DNA of 64,000 bases, taken from contig NZ_CP028923.1 in the NCBI RefSeq assembly GCF_005166025.1, forward strand, positions 2,792,001 through 2,856,000. The letters are read 5' to 3'. This DNA comes from Mangrovivirga cuniculi (GTDB lineage: Bacteria; Bacteroidota; Bacteroidia; Cytophagales; Cyclobacteriaceae). Shown here piece by piece: positions 62,584 to 64,000 of the stretch (position 1 is the first letter of the stretch; each line of letters begins with the position of its first letter). The position numbers and the translations under genes are program-made. The notes below the pieces were generated by a model. The model had not been told where the DNA came from and ran no database searches. It saw only the letters and a list, made by a program, of their open reading frames with translations.

Positions 62584-63741
62584 TTAACCGAGTATTTTTC
62601 TTGAAATAATTTCCTTCATGATCTCATTTGTTCCGGCATATATTCTTTGTACTCTTGCATCCGCCCATGCTCGTGCAACGGGATATTCCCACATATAACC
62701 GTAACCACCATGAAGTTGTACACATTCATCAGCTATTTCACACTGAAGGTCGGTTAGTTTATATTTAGCCATTGAAGCTGTTGCTGTATCGAGCTTACCT
62801 TCATTATGCATCATCAGACACTTATCGGCAAAAGCACGGGCCATAGTTAAGGAAGAGGCCATTTCAGCAAGTTTAAACTTGATCGTTTGTAACTTGCTTA
62901 TTGATCCTCCAAAGGCTTCACGTTGTTTTGTATATTCAACTGTCTGCTCGTAAATCGCTTCCGCAGCAGCTACAGCACTTAAACCAACAACAAGTCTTTC
63001 CTGTGGCAATTCAGTCATCAGGTATTGAAAACCTTTACCTTCATCACCAATCAGATTTTCTTTTGGCACTTTAACATCTTCAAAAAACAATTCACAAGTA
63101 TCCTGGGCATGAAGACCAACTTTCTGAAAAGGAACTCCTTTTTTAAACCCTTCCATTCCTTCTTCTACAAGAATAAGGCTGATTCCTTTGGCTCCTTGCT
63201 CAGGAGTAGTTTTAACAGCAACCACCACGTAGTCAGCCAGATAACCATTAGTAATGAAAGTTTTACTTCCATTCACCAAATAATGATCTCCTTTATCAAC
63301 TGCAGTAGTACGCATAGATTTAAGATCACTTCCGGCGCCGGGTTCCGTCATTGCAATTGCATTAATTTTTTCCCCGGTTAGCATTTCCGGTAAGACCCTC
63401 TTTTTTAATTCTTCAGATCCGTTGTGAATGATATAAGGTAGAACTATATCAGAATGAAGAGGATAACCGATAGCCGGCCCTGCGCAACCCGATCTTGAAA
63501 GTTCTTCTATTAAAATGGCGTTATAACGGAAATCGTCAAGCCCCAGACCTCCATACTCTTCAGGTACCTGGATTCCAAGAAAACCATTTTCACCAAATTT
63601 TTTCCACGATTCACGAGAGACCATTTTATTCTTCTCCCACTCCTCATTATAAGGGACAACTTCCCTGTTAATAAAATCTTTTACTGAATCTCTGAAAAGC
63701 GCATGCTCTTCGTTAAAAATATCTCTCGGTAGTAATTCCAT
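62584..63741 (-). CDS. Acyl-CoA dehydrogenase
   Basis: About 385 residues from ATG 63741. FAD-dependent ACAD with all three domains: AMTEPGAGSDLKSMRTTA (about 126-143, flavin and substrate loop), GLHAQDTCELFFEDVKVP (about 205), YTKQREAFGGSISKLQTIKFKLAEMAS (about 270-296) and the C-terminal CVQLHGGYGYMWEYPVARAWADARVQRIYAGTNEIMKEIISRKIL. The catalytic-base Glu is found in YAGTNEIMKE. It probably acts in beta-oxidation or branched-chain catabolism; chain length is not evident. No adjacent ETF or thioesterase genes. Confidence 0.91.
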   Translation of the reverse strand: MELLPRDIFNEEHALFRDSVKDFINREVVPYNEEWEKNKMVSRESWKKFGENGFLGIQVPEEYGGLGLDDFRYNAILIEELSRSGCAGPAIGYPLHSDIVLPYIIHNGSEELKKRVLPEMLTGEKINAIAMTEPGAGSDLKSMRTTAVDKGDHYLVNGSKTFITNGYLADYVVVAVKTTPEQGAKGISLILVEEGMEGFKKGVPFQKVGLHAQDTCELFFEDVKVPKENLIGDEGKGFQYLMTELPQERLVVGLSAVAAAEAIYEQTVEYTKQREAFGGSISKLQTIKFKLAEMASSLTMARAFADKCLMMHNEGKLDTATASMAKYKLTDLQCEIADECVQLHGGYGYMWEYPVARAWADARVQRIYAGTNEIMKEIISRKILG

Positions 63742-63801
63742 GCCTAACAAGTGTTAGTTAATAAGGGCAAAGATAAGCGATTAGTCCATATTATCAAGGA
63801 A

Positions 63802-64000
63802 CTAAATCGGAAGAAAATCATACTCACTCGAATTGTGATTGATAAATTGATTTAATATTCTCTGTACGTCTGCGTCATGAATTCCCGGATGAATATATTC
63901 TTCCCATTGGTCTATTATACTTACCTCAGTGGGTGCGAAACCATATCCTTTGAAGAGGTTTTTACGAACAACTACAAATCCTACTTCCGTCTTATCTCTT
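63802..64000 (-). CDS. DnaQ-like exonuclease, C-terminal end (runs off the window)
   Basis: About 66 codons to the TAG at 63804-63802. The visible residues (VGFVVVRKNLFKGYGFAPTE, IIDQWEEYIHPGIHDADVQRILNQFI) resemble the C-terminal extension of Bacteroidota exonuclease-domain proteins related to the DNA polymerase III epsilon subunit. The catalytic DEDD motifs would lie outside the window, so the assignment rests on this extension alone. It lies about 60 bp upstream of the acyl-CoA dehydrogenase ATG. Confidence 0.55.
   Translation of the reverse strand, partial: RDKTEVGFVVVRKNLFKGYGFAPTEVSIIDQWEEYIHPGIHDADVQRILNQFINHNSSEYDFLPI

Overview
The window is chromosomal DNA from a low-GC member of the Bacteroidota, most likely a marine Cytophagales bacterium. 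The evidence is: tRNA genes without an encoded CCA end, TTTG / TAnnTTTG-type promoters, few clear Shine-Dalgarno sites, PD40-OmpA proteins, DUF3857 and DUF2911 proteins, BatB/BatC, a TPR / beta-barrel / SPOR / ExbB-ExbD-TonB cluster, and several sodium-coupled transporters. No genus can be fixed by eye.

Layout. 1-3.9 kb: a lipoprotein start, a sensor kinase, a TetR regulator and an M49-like metallopeptidase lipoprotein. 4.1-11.9 kb: an accessory island. It holds two arrays of ~190-bp hairpin-rich repeats that flank two 3' portions of an RHS/YD-repeat polymorphic toxin. Each RHS portion ends in a different toxin tip followed by its own candidate lipoprotein immunity gene and a hairpin terminator. 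The RHS copies are broken by small palindromic insertions, and the outer edge of the left array carries a 15-bp copy of the 3' end of the tRNA-Pro gene that borders the right array. 11.9-12.1 kb: tRNA-Pro(TGG) and tRNA-Ser(GCT).

12.3-25.3 kb: core genes (BatB/BatC, thiolase, a MORN-repeat protein, purC, a STAS protein, RNase Z, a queuosine-precursor transporter, a coiled-coil protein, two late histidine-degradation enzymes, a MASE1 kinase). 25.4-29.9 kb: an orphan IS1 InsA-like zinc-ribbon protein, two convergent PD40-OmpA proteins and an alkyladenine glycosylase. 29.9-46.8 kb: a DUF2911 protein, an SSS symporter with a 41-residue membrane partner, two adjacent DUF3857/transglutaminase proteins, L-2-hydroxyglutarate oxidase, an M20 peptidase, a PIG-L protein, a GAF protein, an NSS transporter and an Fe(II)/2OG oxygenase. 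46.9-57.6 kb: a TerB-like/TauE pair, then a long minus-strand cluster of TPR protein, beta-barrel, SPOR protein, ExbB, ExbD, TonB, FolC and TrmB. 57.8-64 kb: a hybrid kinase, DNA polymerase III delta, a SanA-like protein, an acyl-CoA dehydrogenase and the end of a DnaQ-like exonuclease.

Two themes stand out. First, the island at 4.1-11.9 kb is a natural experiment: because the RHS sequence exists twice, each insertion can be compared with its empty site, and the hairpins of the inserted elements differ by compensating base changes. Second, at least four genes elsewhere (immunity lipoprotein, PD40-OmpA, SPOR protein, hybrid kinase) are split by what looks like one missing base in a mononucleotide run. 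That pattern points to sequencing or assembly error rather than to four pseudogenes.
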